A stretch of DNA of 42,868 nucleotides from Chara braunii. Its lineage: Eukaryota > Streptophyta > Charophyceae > Charales > Characeae. Each line of letters starts with the position of its first letter. The first letter of the stretch is position 1. Both the position numbers and the translations under genes were made by a program. Location of the stretch: assembly GCA_003427395.1 (NCBI GenBank), contig BFEA01000161.1, forward strand, positions 970,339 to 1,013,206, read 5' to 3'. Shown one piece after another: positions 11,708-22,600 of this stretch. The notes beneath the pieces are model-generated. The model did no database searches, was not told where the DNA came from, and saw nothing but the letters and a program-made list of their open reading frames with translations.

Positions 11708-11789
11708 TCTGTTTCGAGGGTAGTTATTGTAGCCTTAGTTCCTGTGTGTGGCTATGTCTGTTTCGAGGGTAGTTATTGTAGCCTTAGTT
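11708..11789. repeat. tandem 33-bp duplication, 49-bp offset
   Basis: TCTGTTTCGAGGGTAGTTAT and the bases after it occur at 11708-11740 and, almost exactly, at 11757-11789. The second copy ends where the LINE endonuclease frame begins, so this may mark the insertion junction. Confidence 0.8.
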
Positions 11790-12170
11790 ATGATGGAGGT
11801 AGAAATAGTATGTGTGGTATGTGTCTATGGACCCAATGAGGTAGAGCAATGCAAGATCTTCTTTGAGCACATACGGGCTCAGTTGCCACAAGGCATCCCG
11901 GTGATTATCGCAGGGGACTTTAATGCAGCCCATGATCGCAGCATGGACACGTGGAGAATTCCCTCCCCGTGTCCCACCTATATAGAGGAAGACGGAGGCA
12001 TCTCTGTGATGCGGAGCACCTATATGATTTCTTTAGACGCCTCCACCTACAACGGAAGCTCTTCACCTGCATATGAAACAGTGGGACGCCGCTTCAATCC
12101 AAGTCCAGAATAGATCTCATCCTAGTGGCGGAGGATCTGGACAGAGCGCTGTAGGCAGCTGCGATCTTCC
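11788..12170 (+). pseudogene. LINE AP-endonuclease, C-terminal part
   Basis: The frame reads VVCVYGPN, then GDFNAAHD, the hallmark motif of the exonuclease-endonuclease-phosphatase domain of APE-type LINEs (GDFN with catalytic Asp and Asn). After 12113 the frame shifts, and RIDLILVAEDL resembles the RIDyil motif near the domain end. The N-terminal catalytic Glu region is absent. In an intact element this domain nicks target DNA to prime reverse transcription. Confidence 0.8.
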
Positions 12171-12836
12171 TGCAGATCCCATGGCCAGGGGCAGACCCTA
12201 AGAATCTAAGATGTGTGCAGCATTATTCAGATTCCGCAAGAAGTCGGATCAGGGCACAGGTTTTTACAAGCTCAACACATCTCGCCTGAAGTTGATACAA
12301 TTTCGCAACTTTTTCAGAGATGTTTGGGACTACTAGCAGTCGACACGGGACCGACATGATTCACAGATTGAGTGGTTTAACAATGGGCTAGCCTTTATGG
12401 TAGGAAATGCATCGAATTTTCGAAAATACAAGCGAAAGAGAAATATGCACAGAAAAATGACATTCAAGAAAAAATCCGGAATCTTGAACAGGAAAACAAC
12501 ATTGCACCGCACCAACACCCCCAGACAGAACCCGCCGAGATACAAAAATTGAAAGAACAACTTCTGGACTTTTGCCCAACAAAGATGACACGGATCTATC
12601 ACCAGGGGAAAGTTAGCCAGACACACCTCAGAAGGACAGATGGAAACATCCTTCTTCGCGCTGGCCCAAACAAGGGCCGGAAGAACCACCATAGACGGAC
12701 TATACGATCCGACTAAAACACGGGAGGTTCTCTCATACTCCTCAGCTCACGGCCTGAAAGTGGCCAGGGACTTTACAAAGAACTATTTTCATCCAACCTT
12801 GCAGGGGAACTAGAGCAAACTAAAAAAGGTAAGATC

Positions 12837-13777
12837 GATGACTTCCTAGTCCCCCTCTCTCAGAAAATCTCCAACAGCCAATGGGAGGACCTGGAAAAAC
12901 CGATGCGAAAGGAAGAAATCTGGAAAGCCCTCCTGCAGATGAAGGAGGACAAAAACCCCGGGGTGGATGGGTTCCCTAAAAAAATTTGGGAGGAAATGTG
13001 GTCCCCTATGTCGACGGACCTGATGGAGTACTATAGGCAGATCGGGTAACATGGGGGAGCTTGCATGTCAAGGAATTCTTACCCTGCTTTCCAAAAAAGG
13101 AGATAAAACAAAGATTAAAAATTATTGTCCAATCACCCTTCTCACTATTGTTTACAAGCTGGTGGCGAAGGCACTGGCCAATAGGATGATCCCGGTCCTG
13201 GAGGAGATAATCCACCCGACACAAACAAGGTTTATGCACAATAGGAACATCCAGGATAACGTGCTATTGATCGTTGGCCAATGAATTAATCAAACTATTG
13301 AGGCAATCGCGGCAAAATGCAGCCATATTGTTTATCGACTTCGAAAAAGCACGCGATCACGTAGACTGGAGAGTCCTGGATAAATGCTTGCAGAAAATGA
13401 ATTTTGGTCCGGAATTTCGAGATTGGATAAGAATACTCCACTGCAACGCGACTACACGGGTGCAGATGAATGGGCTCCTAGCTTTGGAGATCCAACTGCA
13501 GCGCTCACTACGGCAGGGGGACCCGATAGCCCCATTTATTTTTCTCATAGTAATGGAAGTGTTGGCTACCAATTTGAGAACTAACAAAAAAATATATAGG
13601 CTCCGTTTGGCAGGCATCCCAGAGGAAGCCATACCTGTCTACTCGATGTTTGCGGACGACTTGACAATAGTTGTAGAGGTCACCCAAAGTAATATGGACG
13701 AAATTCAAACCCTGATCGGGCGCTTTACCCAGGTCTCGGACATGTCCGTCTACTGGGGAAGCAAAACACAAGGCTGA
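12837..13777 (+). pseudogene. LINE reverse transcriptase, three frames
   Basis: From 12837 one frame gives MKEDKNPGVDGFPKKIWEEM, the block just before LINE RT domain 1. At 13051 a second frame gives LSKKGDKTKIKNYCPITLL and LVAKALANRM. At 13274 a third frame gives FIDFEKARDHVDW, RQGDPIAPFIF and FADDLTI, where FADD is the catalytic box with its two metal-binding Asp. Phases of 0, 1 and 2 modulo 3 show at least two frameshifts. The catalytic residues themselves are intact. The motif order and spacing are those of non-LTR RTs. Confidence 0.9.
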
Positions 13778-14035
13778 CGGGTCCACTTCCACCGGGTTCG
13801 CTTTAAGGTGGACTGGAGACCCCTGGAGGAGCAGATCTGAGCCCTAGGGGTGACACTCTCCGCTTTAGACCCACCAGCAAGCAACGACAAATGGATCACT
13901 AGGTCTGCGCTACAGAAAATGCAGGAATGGGCAAAGAAAAATACCTCTATCTTTGGGAGAGCATTGATCATCAATAACGCTGTGCTAGCATCAATATGGT
14001 ATAAATCAGCCCTTTGACACCTAAGTAAGCATAGT

Positions 14036-15974
14036 GTCAAGGCCCTCAAAAGGCACTTAGTGACCTTTCTCTGGCGAGGGGATCACGAGCAGCAAAATGT
14101 GATTAACCGGGTGGCTTGGGACACGTTGGTCCAGCCGAAGACCAGGGGAGGTTTGGGATTATTGAACCTCTCTCTACAAGCCATAACCCTATCAATCCAA
14201 TGGGTTAAAAGATTGATTGTCGGTATAAACCCCCCGTGGAGGGACCTGGCGAGGGAATAGATCCGTAGACTTGCACCAAAAACCGATCAAAGAGTGGACC
14301 CACTCACATGGCTCGAGGACCGGTATTGGTCTATCCCCCAAGCCAACTCACACTCAGGAGTGGAAGGGGACAAAGGAGCGGCGAGACTAGACCTGGTCAA
14401 GGACAAGTCTTGGGTCAACCTCATCCGAAAATGAAGAATGTTGTCGATCCCTAATATACCGTCCCCTGAACGCATGGAGGAAATCTTGCGCCAACCCCTG
14501 TTTGGAAACAGAGCAATCACGGACAAGCAAGGCCGGGTTTTCTGCAGTTCACACCCCCGCTGGTCCTCCTAGGTCAGACACATGATTCTTCGGGTGGGAG
14601 ACATATGGGATGAAGGAAACAAGGACTGGAAATCGGCCCAACAATTAAGACTTTGCCTTCCCCACGTTCGCAAGTTGGCGGACGCACTAAAACAATTGAT
14701 ATTCTCAATTCCCCTAGCTTGGGTGGTGACCCTGAGGAAAGGATTGTCATTACAGGAACAAGATTGGGTGACAGTCAGGGTAGAGGAGCTCCCCCTACAA
14801 ATAGGTTCCATAGTGGAAGTCAGAATGGAAGGGGCGATGATCAACTTATTTGAGAGAAGAGAGGACGACACATTGGTCAGATACCACCCAGACTCAGTCC
14901 AGTGGCATGGCAAAACCAACCTTTACCGGATCCGGGTTTTGCAGTGCCACAAGGAGGGGAGGACCCAATGGCAAGTCTACCGACCGGAAATCCCCCTGTC
15001 CTGCTTAGCCCTGGACCCATTCGAATGGCAATGGGAGAGGGGTCGGCAAGGGCAACCAGTGCAACTCGCTGAATTGTAAGTAAGAACCACTTATAGGATG
15101 ATCAAACCTAAGGTGTACGGGCAGGGGTAGGGGACAAATGGAAGAGGCATAAACTTAGATGACGATCAGGTTAGAGGCCGACAATGTTTCAAAGGCGTGA
15201 AAGAGAGACCGGCGAGGTTCGCTTCCCTACAATGGCAAATCAGCCATAGATATCTCCCCACAAACAACTAGATCATCGATAGAACGAACCTGGAACAAAG
15301 GGGGGAGGCCCTTCCATGGTGCATATCCTGCTATGCGGGTGCCCCAAGTCGTAGAATATGTGAGACAACAGAACACATCTTCCTCCAATGCCCAGGGGCT
15401 GTACTAATGTGGCGAATGTGGAACCGCATTTGGTCACAACTAGGAACCGAGGAGGAATGGTCGTGGAGTTAAGAGAATACTGTTAGATGAGTGGCGTAGG
15501 CCACAAGCATCCCACTATGCCAGTAACCTTTTTTCCACTGCCAGAAAGACGGTGGTGTGAGCGTTATGGTCAAGAAGGTGTGTATTCGACCAGGAAGGGG
15601 CCAGAATGGGGGAAGGGGAAGCGGTAGACATTGTCAGGCAATTTATTGAAACAGAAATAAGGGTACAATGGAAAAGGATTCAGGAAAAAATGGTACACCT
15701 CACACAGAAAGCAGATATTATCAAGGAAATATAAACATTCTGCGCAGATTGGCTGGGGGGGGACAGGGGCGGCATGATGGCACAGGTCGAATGGCCTAGG
15801 GAGAACGGGGATGAGGGGGGAGGTGGCGCCCTTACCAAGGACTACAAACTCAGGTTCAAGGATTGGCTGCAGGTTGACCCCAACATTCCGATGAAGAGAC
15901 CCAAGGAGTTTCCATATATGTTTCCCCCTGCAGCCACAGCAATGGTAGAAGTACAATGGTTTGGTCAGGAGTAG
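14036..15974 (+). pseudogene. LINE ORF2 post-RT region and C-terminus
   Basis: Successive broken frames cover the ORF2 region after the RT. TFLWRGDHE and PKTRGGLGLLNLS (14060-14200) are the usual block after the thumb. A 165-codon open segment (14582-15079) has no recognised domain. From about 15190, RFASLQWQISHRYLP is followed by PWCISCYAG..RICETTEHIFLQCPGAVLMW, the zf-RVT zinc-binding pattern (C..C, E..H, C). The last block, YKLRFKDWLQVDPNIP then FPPAATAM (15840-15960), is shared with the other LINE copies in the window. Stops near 15270 and 15470 confirm decay. Confidence 0.8.
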
Positions 15975-16028
15975 AAGCGGGCAAAGTGTGATTAGAATGA
16001 CAAGAGGGTTGAGATAGCAGGGTGGGGA

Positions 16029-17160
16029 AGGAACCAGTGTGTAGTAGCAGCATATTTGACGCCTGACACAGGGTGAAGAGGTTCTCTCCCCTTCTCCAGC
16101 TACCTGCTCAGTCAATTCTTTAGCTCCCAGAGCACCCAAATCCAAGTCCGACGGCCATCTCTCAGATCCCTTCTTGGACAATTCTCCATATTCATTTTGT
16201 ATTTGGGACGCTGGGCCCGTTTTCCAGCAGATGATGCTCCCCACCAATAGACGGAGACTCTCCCCAAGGAAAAAACAGGGATGGAAAGTGCGTGGGAGGG
16301 TGAAGACATTTGAGACAGGGTGGGTAGGGGCAGCTGAGGGAGGGCGGAACTAGTTCTTAGCAGCAGGTATCTGGCGCCTGATACAGGGCAAAGAGGTTTC
16401 CCCCTATTTCTCAATAACCTGCACAGTTAATCCTCTGGACACTAGAGTAGTCAATGCTGGCAGGCGTTTTCTCAGTTACTTTCCCTGAGGTCATCCAGAA
16501 TCGTTTTGTATATGGGACGCTGGACCCGTTTTCCAGCAGGTGATGCTCCCCACCAATAGATGGCAAAAAAAAAAAAAAGAAGGCCACAGACAGCGAAAAT
16601 TGCTGCCTATTGGACGAGGACCTTGATTGGAACAGAGGGATTGATAGTGGGGGATGGGGTGGTAAAGTTTTTTTGGGAGAGGGAGGAACTAGTCTCTCAG
16701 CAGCAGGTATCTGGCGCCTGGTACAGGGCGAAGAGGTTTTTTCCTTTTTCCCAACAACCTGCACAGTCAATCCTCTGGAGTACAGAGTAATCAATGCTGG
16801 CAGGCGTCTTTCTCAGTCATCCTGACATTTTCCTGATTCATTGTGTGTAAGGGACGCTGCACCCGTTTTCCACCAGGTGATGCTCCCCACCAATAGATGG
16901 AGCCTCTCCCTGGGTGCTAGTGATGCCTGCTTTTACCAGCAGCACTAGCACTGCAGGGGGTGTTGTTGTTTCAAAAAAAAAAAACAAAAAAAAACAGCTA
17001 TTCTGAGATGGAGGCCAGAACTTCATGACCATCTGGCGCCCTGTGGAGGGTGAAGAGGCCAGGGACTGCATAAATTTTGAGAGAATCTTGTATCGTAAGG
17101 GAAGCTGGACCAGCTTGTGCATCTCTCCACAAATAGACTGGAGCCATCAGGGGGTAGCCA
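16029..17160 (+). repeat. LINE 3' module in tandem, four copies
   Basis: A module of about 200 bp starts with (A/G)TCTGGCGCC..GGGNGAAGAGG, continues through CCTGCACAGTCAATCCTCTGG and CAATGCTGGCAGGCGT, and ends in the hairpin tail and CACCAATAGA(T/C)GGAGCC. Modules end at tails 16205-16253, 16514-16563, 16851-16900 and 17099-17146. Copies 2 and 3 are followed by A-rich runs (16565-16578; 16973-16994) and copies 1 and 4 are not. The first two copies belong to the 3' end of the LINE that starts at 11.79 kb. The rest may be serial 5'-truncated insertions or tandem duplication. Confidence 0.8.
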
Positions 17161-17311
17161 CTAGCTGTGGGTGCTCATATCACCCCAGCTAGCAAGGCCC
17201 AACATTGCTTGTCAGGGCATTCTCACACAGCTCTTCCTAGAATGTACCTGACTGCACTTCTGGCCAGGTCTGGGGTTGTACAGTGTACACAAGTGCACAA
17301 GGCTTGCTATT

Positions 17312-17313
<2 letters not shown>

Positions 17314-17356
<43 letters not shown>

Positions 17357-17476
17357 ATTCTGCCTGCAACAACAGATAGGAGTGAAGGTAAGAGCATGCA
17401 CTCCTGCCTGTCTCGCAGGGGGCTCCAGTCTATTGGCGGGGAGCTACACCTGCTGGAAAGTGGGTCCAGCATCCCC
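17314..17476 (-). mobile_element. LINE tail fragment, minus strand, with (CAA)n end
   Basis: The hairpin tail lies in reverse orientation at 17421-17476, followed on the minus strand by about 65 bp and then a (CAA)n run, seen as (TTG)n at 17314-17355. The run replaces the poly(A) seen on other copies. Its 3' end faces the 3' end of the plus-strand module ending at 17160. Confidence 0.65.
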
Positions 17477-17502
17477 TGAGATATAATGTTGAGTTGGTAG
17501 AG

Positions 17503-19141
17503 CAACATGTGCTGGGACTGGGCCCAGTATCCCTGATGCTACTGATGATGATGATGATGATGATGAAAACCTATGATAATCTATGAAGAAGCTATGAACT
17601 ACATCTGCAAACCTGGCCTCACAGTCTATGAGCGACTCTTAGCCTACCCTATATTAGAGACAACGCTCTAAAGGCAATGTCCGCCTAACCAATACCAGCC
17701 ATAGCTGTCGTGTTCTCACTACCAAGACTATACCCCGGCCCCTTAGGTTGTCATGGTAGCCTCCCCCAGTCTGCCACTGGATCGCCTTCCTCCCTCAGCG
17801 AATCCCCAGATCTCTCTACCAGGTCTCAAGCTCCTGCTAAAAACAGGTCACAGGGCTACGCCCGAGCACTGGCCAGCGTCGTTCACCGCAGCTTTGCAAG
17901 GCGTCGGTCAGGCTTCCACCACCTCTAAAATCCTATATCGGACATTAGAAGAAACTCAGATGTCACCTAGGGTTGTCGAAAAGCCAGATGAAACAGACGA
18001 GTCCATGATGAAAGGTTTTGAAGAAAAGGACCAGACTCCAAGCTTCCCCTCCCCCAGACACTAGATTTAAAAGGAAATCTCAGCCTATGCAAGACCAAAC
18101 CTAGTTACCCTTTTATCCCCACCAAGACGATACCTGGACCCTTAGGTTGTCTTGGTAGTCACTCCTAATTAGCCACTGGATTGCCTTTCACCTTTGACAG
18201 TCCCCAGATCTCTCTACCAGGCCTCGCGCTCCTGTTATATACAGGTTAAACACCCCAGCACCGGCCAGCGTCGTTCTGGCATTGGCCAACCAAGAGCTGT
18301 TGAACAATGAAACTTTGACTGGCGTCGGACGAGCTTTCGCCACCTTTGAAATCTCGTATCCGATCTCCAAAGAAAACTCAAAGATTACTCATTAAAGGAG
18401 GTAAGAGATGGCCGATTATGAAAAGCTGGAGAAAATCCTTCCCCCCTCTCTCTCCTTCTCACCCTGTCCTTCGCTGCCCCCGCCGAAAAGAACCGTTACC
18501 TCCTTTTCAGCCCCAGCATTGGACAGACCCACTCCTCCCCCTTACACCCACTAAGGCATCCAGTTCCCGCCCAAAATATGCCTCAGCCAACCCCTTGCCC
18601 CTCTCTGCCATCGCTGGGATAAGATGTGGAAACATCGCCCCCAGCCCCAGAAACGAGCAATCCCCCAAAGTCCGTTACCGCTCCCTCCAGGACATGCACT
18701 TCCCGCCTTGTGAAGTCCCTGCGGAGTGTAGCTCTCCCCCTCAAATCAAGCCCATCAATGCCATCAGTCCACGAAAAATAACAAAATTGAAACTTAGAAG
18801 GGAGGATCAGAATGAGTAATGGAGAAAATTCAACACAAAGAGATTAGTGACTCAAAGACGCGCCCATTCAACCATAGCCAACAAGAAAAAAATTGAGAGT
18901 CGGTGCGAAAAAGATTTACGATGAGGGAAAGACCGTATAGCCTGGAGAATTTTCTATCTGAAAGACTGAAATTAAGAAGTTATGAGGAAAGGGGGAAAAA
19001 AAACAAGAACACGTATTTTAAGATGTTTCCACCAGATATATTTTCATCATTTGTATAGGGACGCTGGACCCGATTTCCAGCAGGTGTAGCTCCTCACCAA
19101 TAGATGGAGCCTTCGACGCTGGGGCCTACTTACCGGGGATG

Positions 19142-19142
<1 letters not shown>
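17503..19142 (+). mobile_element. internally deleted, non-autonomous LINE derivative
   Basis: This copy has the family 5' end: an inverted copy of the tail hairpin at 17503-17533, a (GAT)n run at 17541-17566, a linker, and two 5' monomer repeats about 400 bp apart (17712-17948 and 18110-18366). These are followed by an ORF1-like frame (18346-18819). It then passes after about 240 bp straight into the 3' hairpin tail at 19058-19110. No endonuclease or RT is present. The same 5' order is found on the minus strand at 34980-33990, so the arrangement is not accidental. Such a copy would need enzymes from a full-length relative to move. Confidence 0.65.
18346..18819 (+). pseudogene. ORF1-like frame of the LINE family
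   Basis: An open frame of 157 codons, basic and proline-rich, without a recognised domain. The reason to call it is conservation: PTKASSSRPKYASAN here corresponds to PTKASNSRLKYASGN in the minus-strand LINE copy at 33972-34352, with flanking similarity (IRCGNIAPSPR versus YDATMYFYPSPR). Many LINE ORF1 proteins bind RNA, but nothing here shows that directly. The start codon is uncertain. An ATG near 18420 is a plausible alternative. Confidence 0.45.
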
Positions 19143-19176
<34 letters not shown>

Positions 19177-19236
19177 ACAAATGCTCCAGTCTATTCATGG
19201 GGAGCAGCACGTGCTGGGAACCGGGCCCAGCGTCCC
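19143..19236 (-). mobile_element. LINE tail with poly(A), minus strand
   Basis: A reversed hairpin tail (19183-19236, stem GCTGGG/CCCAGC) is followed on the minus strand by a 30-base poly(A), read as T at 19143-19172. It meets the tail of the plus-strand LINE derivative head-on. The body of this minus-strand copy to the right of 19236 is not recognisable. Confidence 0.7.
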
Positions 19237-20044
19237 ATATCGAATCGCACAGAATATCTGTCTCTCGCTTCTCCGGCAGCGGTTGGCATCGAGCGGGGGC
19301 GGCACAGCACTCCCGCCCGGGCCGGAACGACGGGTGTACCAACGCACGTTGAGACGCGAAGCTGCGATGGCGCTTTCACGAGAGCACGGCGGGTCAATAT
19401 TCTGTGTGGCGATGGCGCTTATTAGAGACTTCCGTGGATGTGGAGACAGGAGGGGTGTGTGGTTTGAGGGGCGTGTGGTTTGAGTGGCCGTGGGGGGGGG
19501 GGCGGGGGACACGTGGCATAGGGTTATAATGCCACTCCTTCTGTCCTCTGTGTTTAATCTCTGTCTCTCGCTTCCCTGGTTCTTTGCTGTCATGGGTCAT
19601 TGGATCTGGACTGAATTCTCTGTGAAGCTGTGTTGACAGGCTTGACATGGTCATTCACAACGCAACCTCGTTCGGGGAGTAAAAGGGAGGCAGGAGCGTC
19701 CCAATAATCTCTTCTGGTTGGTGCACTTTGCCGTAAGGCTATACTAGCACCAGCTGTGGGGAGGAGGAGTGGCTCCTTCTATAGGAAGAGGCAGCGGCTG
19801 AGTGTGGTCTGGGGAGCGGTCGGGCAGCTGGATAAGGGGACTGTGGGAGCGGAGCAGTGCGTGATGGTCTGCAGTGATTGGTGATTTCAGGTAACGTTCA
19901 AGGCGGCATCACGTAGCAACGGAAGCTCTGAGTGCAACATTTTTCAGAATTTAACCCGAAAGTACTACTCCGTTAGATGATTTGATGGTTAGGGATGTCT
20001 CATTGCTGTTTTGATATTTCCTGATATTTTCCGATCTCGACATT
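19237..20044. other. GC-rich anonymous sequence
   Basis: No gene recognised. Two related stretches (GATGGCGCTTTCACGAGAG and GATGGCGCTTATTAGAGAC, near 19365 and 19410) and two CTGTCTCTCGCTTC motifs (near 19258 and 19560) hint at degraded internal repeats. Confidence 0.45.
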
Positions 20045-20756
20045 TGTAATAACCCTGTTCAGAAGTAGCCTGGGGCTCAGAACTCAGTCCATGAAACGCA
20101 GATCTGAGTTGGTCTGCGCTGGGCTGTGTGACCAAGACACGCCCAGGCCAGAATCTGTCGAGTGTGGCTGTGTGACCGAACGCTGCACACAGGAAATTCG
20201 AGAGTCAAAGTCAACTGTAGAGTCAAAGGTACCGCACCCAGGCCTTTGGTTGGATACACTCACTTGTTGTGCGCAGGTACCCAGACAGCATCCAGGGCGG
20301 AGGGACTTTGGTTTCAGGCCAATCTAGACCCTCATTCACATTGAGATCTGGACGGCAGCATCCGGGGTCCAGACCCTGCGTCAACACTACATAAGAGCTG
20401 ACTCCCTGGCTTTGACATTCATTCTGTCTCGCGTTGATGCTGACTTCGCGCATTGACTTCAACGCTGGCTCGACGCTGCGATGCTGGCATTGTGACTTGG
20501 CGAGGCGCTGCTTGTCTGGCATGGTGGCCGACTTTCTCCTGTCTTCTTGGCATGCTGACGTGGCAGCTGCCATGCGCCTTCGCTGATGTGGCTGCTGCCA
20601 CGTGTATCATTGGTTGACGTGGCTGCTGCCACGTGTTCTATGGATGGGACTACGTAATCGACATTGTTGTTCTGTCTCGTCGTCACTTCAGGAGGAGATC
20701 AGGACTGTGGAGAGTTCGAGGATACGTACCTGGTGGTCATTATGTCGACATTGCTC
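20045..20756 (+). repeat. 5' LTR, upstream part (cut by inversion)
   Basis: Closely matches 27788-28498 of the 3' LTR from TGTAATAACCC through ATGTCGACATTGCTC, with scattered substitutions and a 12-bp difference near 20725. It includes CACGTG/TGACGTGGC-rich sequence near 20555-20640. The match stops abruptly at 20756 because the rest of the LTR lies inverted at 22615-22853. Confidence 0.9.
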
Positions 20757-21475
20757 TTGACCTTTTCCTTTCCCTTGACCAAATTTGTGATTATATGAAA
20801 CCCTGAGGCCACATCATCAATTTGTGATTGCATCCTTTCGCCAAACTGATCGATTTTCATTTCCAGATGGGCAAGGTAATTCACAAGCTGAGCCAAAGAA
20901 ATCTCATGTTCTTCCCCTTCAGTTTTTACAACAGTTTGTCTAATTTCCTGCACTTTCTGTTCTTGTTGTTCAATCTTTTTCTTTCTTAATTCTTCTTTCC
21001 TCTTCTTCTCCCTTTCTAGTGCTTTTTCAAGTTGTCTGATATTCTCATCCACGGTTTCTTCAGACACAACCTTTTCTCCTTCTTCTTTCTGTTCAGCAAG
21101 CTTGGAAAACTAATCCATGATATACTTATCAAGTGTCTGACAACACTTGATTAGTATATCCTGAACCTGAATGATGTCGGTGCCTGTCACTGCCGATTCA
21201 ATAGCATCAGGTAATGCTCTTAAATCGAACAGGCTCCCGACACGGGCCTCAGCCTCAACACCTGCGTCATGAAGTTCAGAAATCAATCTGTCCAGACGGG
21301 CAATCAAGACTTGTTTTCGCTCTTTCACTTGCTGCTTAGTACGGGGCTCAGGAGTCTCCTCATCCACAACAAGCATGAGTGAGACTGGGTAGAAAAGAGG
21401 TGGGATGAAACGTGTGAGCACCGACAATTTCAGAGAATTCCAAAGGAAAGACATCGTGACGTGCGTCTGCCGCAC
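20757..21475 (-). pseudogene. chromovirus gag, N-terminal part, inverted
   Basis: A minus-strand frame from 21475 with one TAG at 21110-21112. The first part (21110-21475) has a lysine/arginine-rich helix (QQVKERKQVLIARLDRLI). The second part (20757-21109) is a strong coiled coil (ENIRQLEKALEREKKRKEEL..) ending in LVKGKEKV at the breakpoint. It sits directly downstream of the inverted primer-binding site and leader, which is the position of gag. If the block is turned back, its frame continues without loss into the plus-strand gag at 22854. No known domain beyond the coiled coil is recognised, so the gag assignment rests mainly on position and frame. Confidence 0.7.
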
Positions 21476-22600
21476 AATAAATAATTAATTAACGGTAATA
21501 AATTCCACGGCCGCACTGATCTACCACAACAAGATTTTCAAGAAAACCGAAGAAAAGAATCAGACTCAATTATTTCTATTTCTAACTATTGTTGTTCTTT
21601 GTCAGTCCGTGTGATGACGTCCTAAACAAGAGTGTACAGGTATCGCGTCAGGCCCGTGTGATCAGACACAACACACAAGTAAGTACGCNAACACCACACA
21701 CAACAACAACAGGTAAGTATGCCAACAACAATCACAAACAGTTTGTCAACAACCTTCGTCAGTCTGTTGTGTCTTCTTGATGTCAGTGCGATCACGCACT
21801 CCCCCTGACAACTGGCACTACAACTGTGTAATCTGTCCAGTCAGTTGTACCGCCGTCGTCTTTAGAGTGCACCTCTTACTCGACAGTATCCTGACTGCCA
21901 CGCGTCATCCCTAGAGTGCAAACATAGCAATGTTGCCACGTCAGCACTCTGTCCAGTCTGTCAATAATGGGATGCCACGTCAGCAGATGTGTAGTTCGAT
22001 CCTCGCCACGTGCCTCTTCCAAACGTCACGTGAGATACCGTCGCCGTTCCAGCCAGTCAGATTATGCCTCGTCAGCCAAGGAGTTCAATGCCACGTCAGC
22101 AGGCAGACACCACCTCATAAGACAGGTGTGATGACCTGCTCCAGCCACGTCATCAATCAATCTTTCCTCCAGGCCACGTCAGCATCTTCAGTAGACCCTG
22201 TCGTGTCAGCAGCACGAGTGCCACATCAACAATCAACAGGGTCTTCAGACGCATCACGATATGTGCCACGTCAACATGGGATCGTGATGCCACGTCACTA
22301 TCACGATCCTGGCTGGCGTGCGGCACCCCTTGTCGTGATCCCTACTGCCACGTCAGCAGCCTGGTAGGGATGTCTTCTCGCCAGCAGGGCCTGTACCCCA
22401 GCAGCTGCTCCGGTCAGGTCTTCTCGCCAGTGAATCTGTACTTCGTCAGCAATCCTCGGCAATGTCTTCTCGCCAAAGAGGTATGTGCCACGTCAATATC
22501 CCCAGCGTATCCCTTGCCACGTCATCACCTACTCAACCTTACTTACCTGCACGCCACCTGGCGCGTATCTACATACAAATGGTCGTCGTCAGGAGATTAA
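21476..22600 (-). promoter_or_regulatory. inverted chromovirus leader with CCACGTCA repeats
   Basis: Untranslated leader between primer-binding site and gag, read on the minus strand. Between about 21935 and 22525 the plus strand carries roughly ten GCCACGTCA motifs plus degenerate versions, often within TGCCACGTCAGCA. A second short motif, TCTTCTCGCCA, occurs three times (about 22373-22470). The reverse form TGACGTGGC is an ACGT-core bZIP-type binding sequence in plants. Whether these copies are bound is unknown. One ambiguous base (N) is present at 21689. Confidence 0.6.

Larger units (their letters stand above)
11788..16578 (+). mobile_element. degenerate LINE (APE-type endonuclease, RT, zf-RVT)
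   Basis: The longest LINE copy in the window. In order: C-terminal half of an apurinic-type endonuclease (11788-12170), RT (12837-13777), post-RT region (14036-15079), zinc-binding region (about 15180-15480), C-terminal block (15774-15974), 3' module with hairpin tails at 16205-16253 and 16514-16563, and poly(A) at 16565-16578. The RT alone occupies all three frames, and there are many stops, so the copy is dead. The first half of the endonuclease and ORF1 are missing, so it is 5'-truncated near 11.79 kb. Upstream (11461-11787) I see only T-rich sequence and the tandem duplication. Confidence 0.85.

Noticed and set aside
12333-12692. 119-codon minus-strand open frame
   Set aside because: Antisense to the LINE between endonuclease and RT; no independent support.
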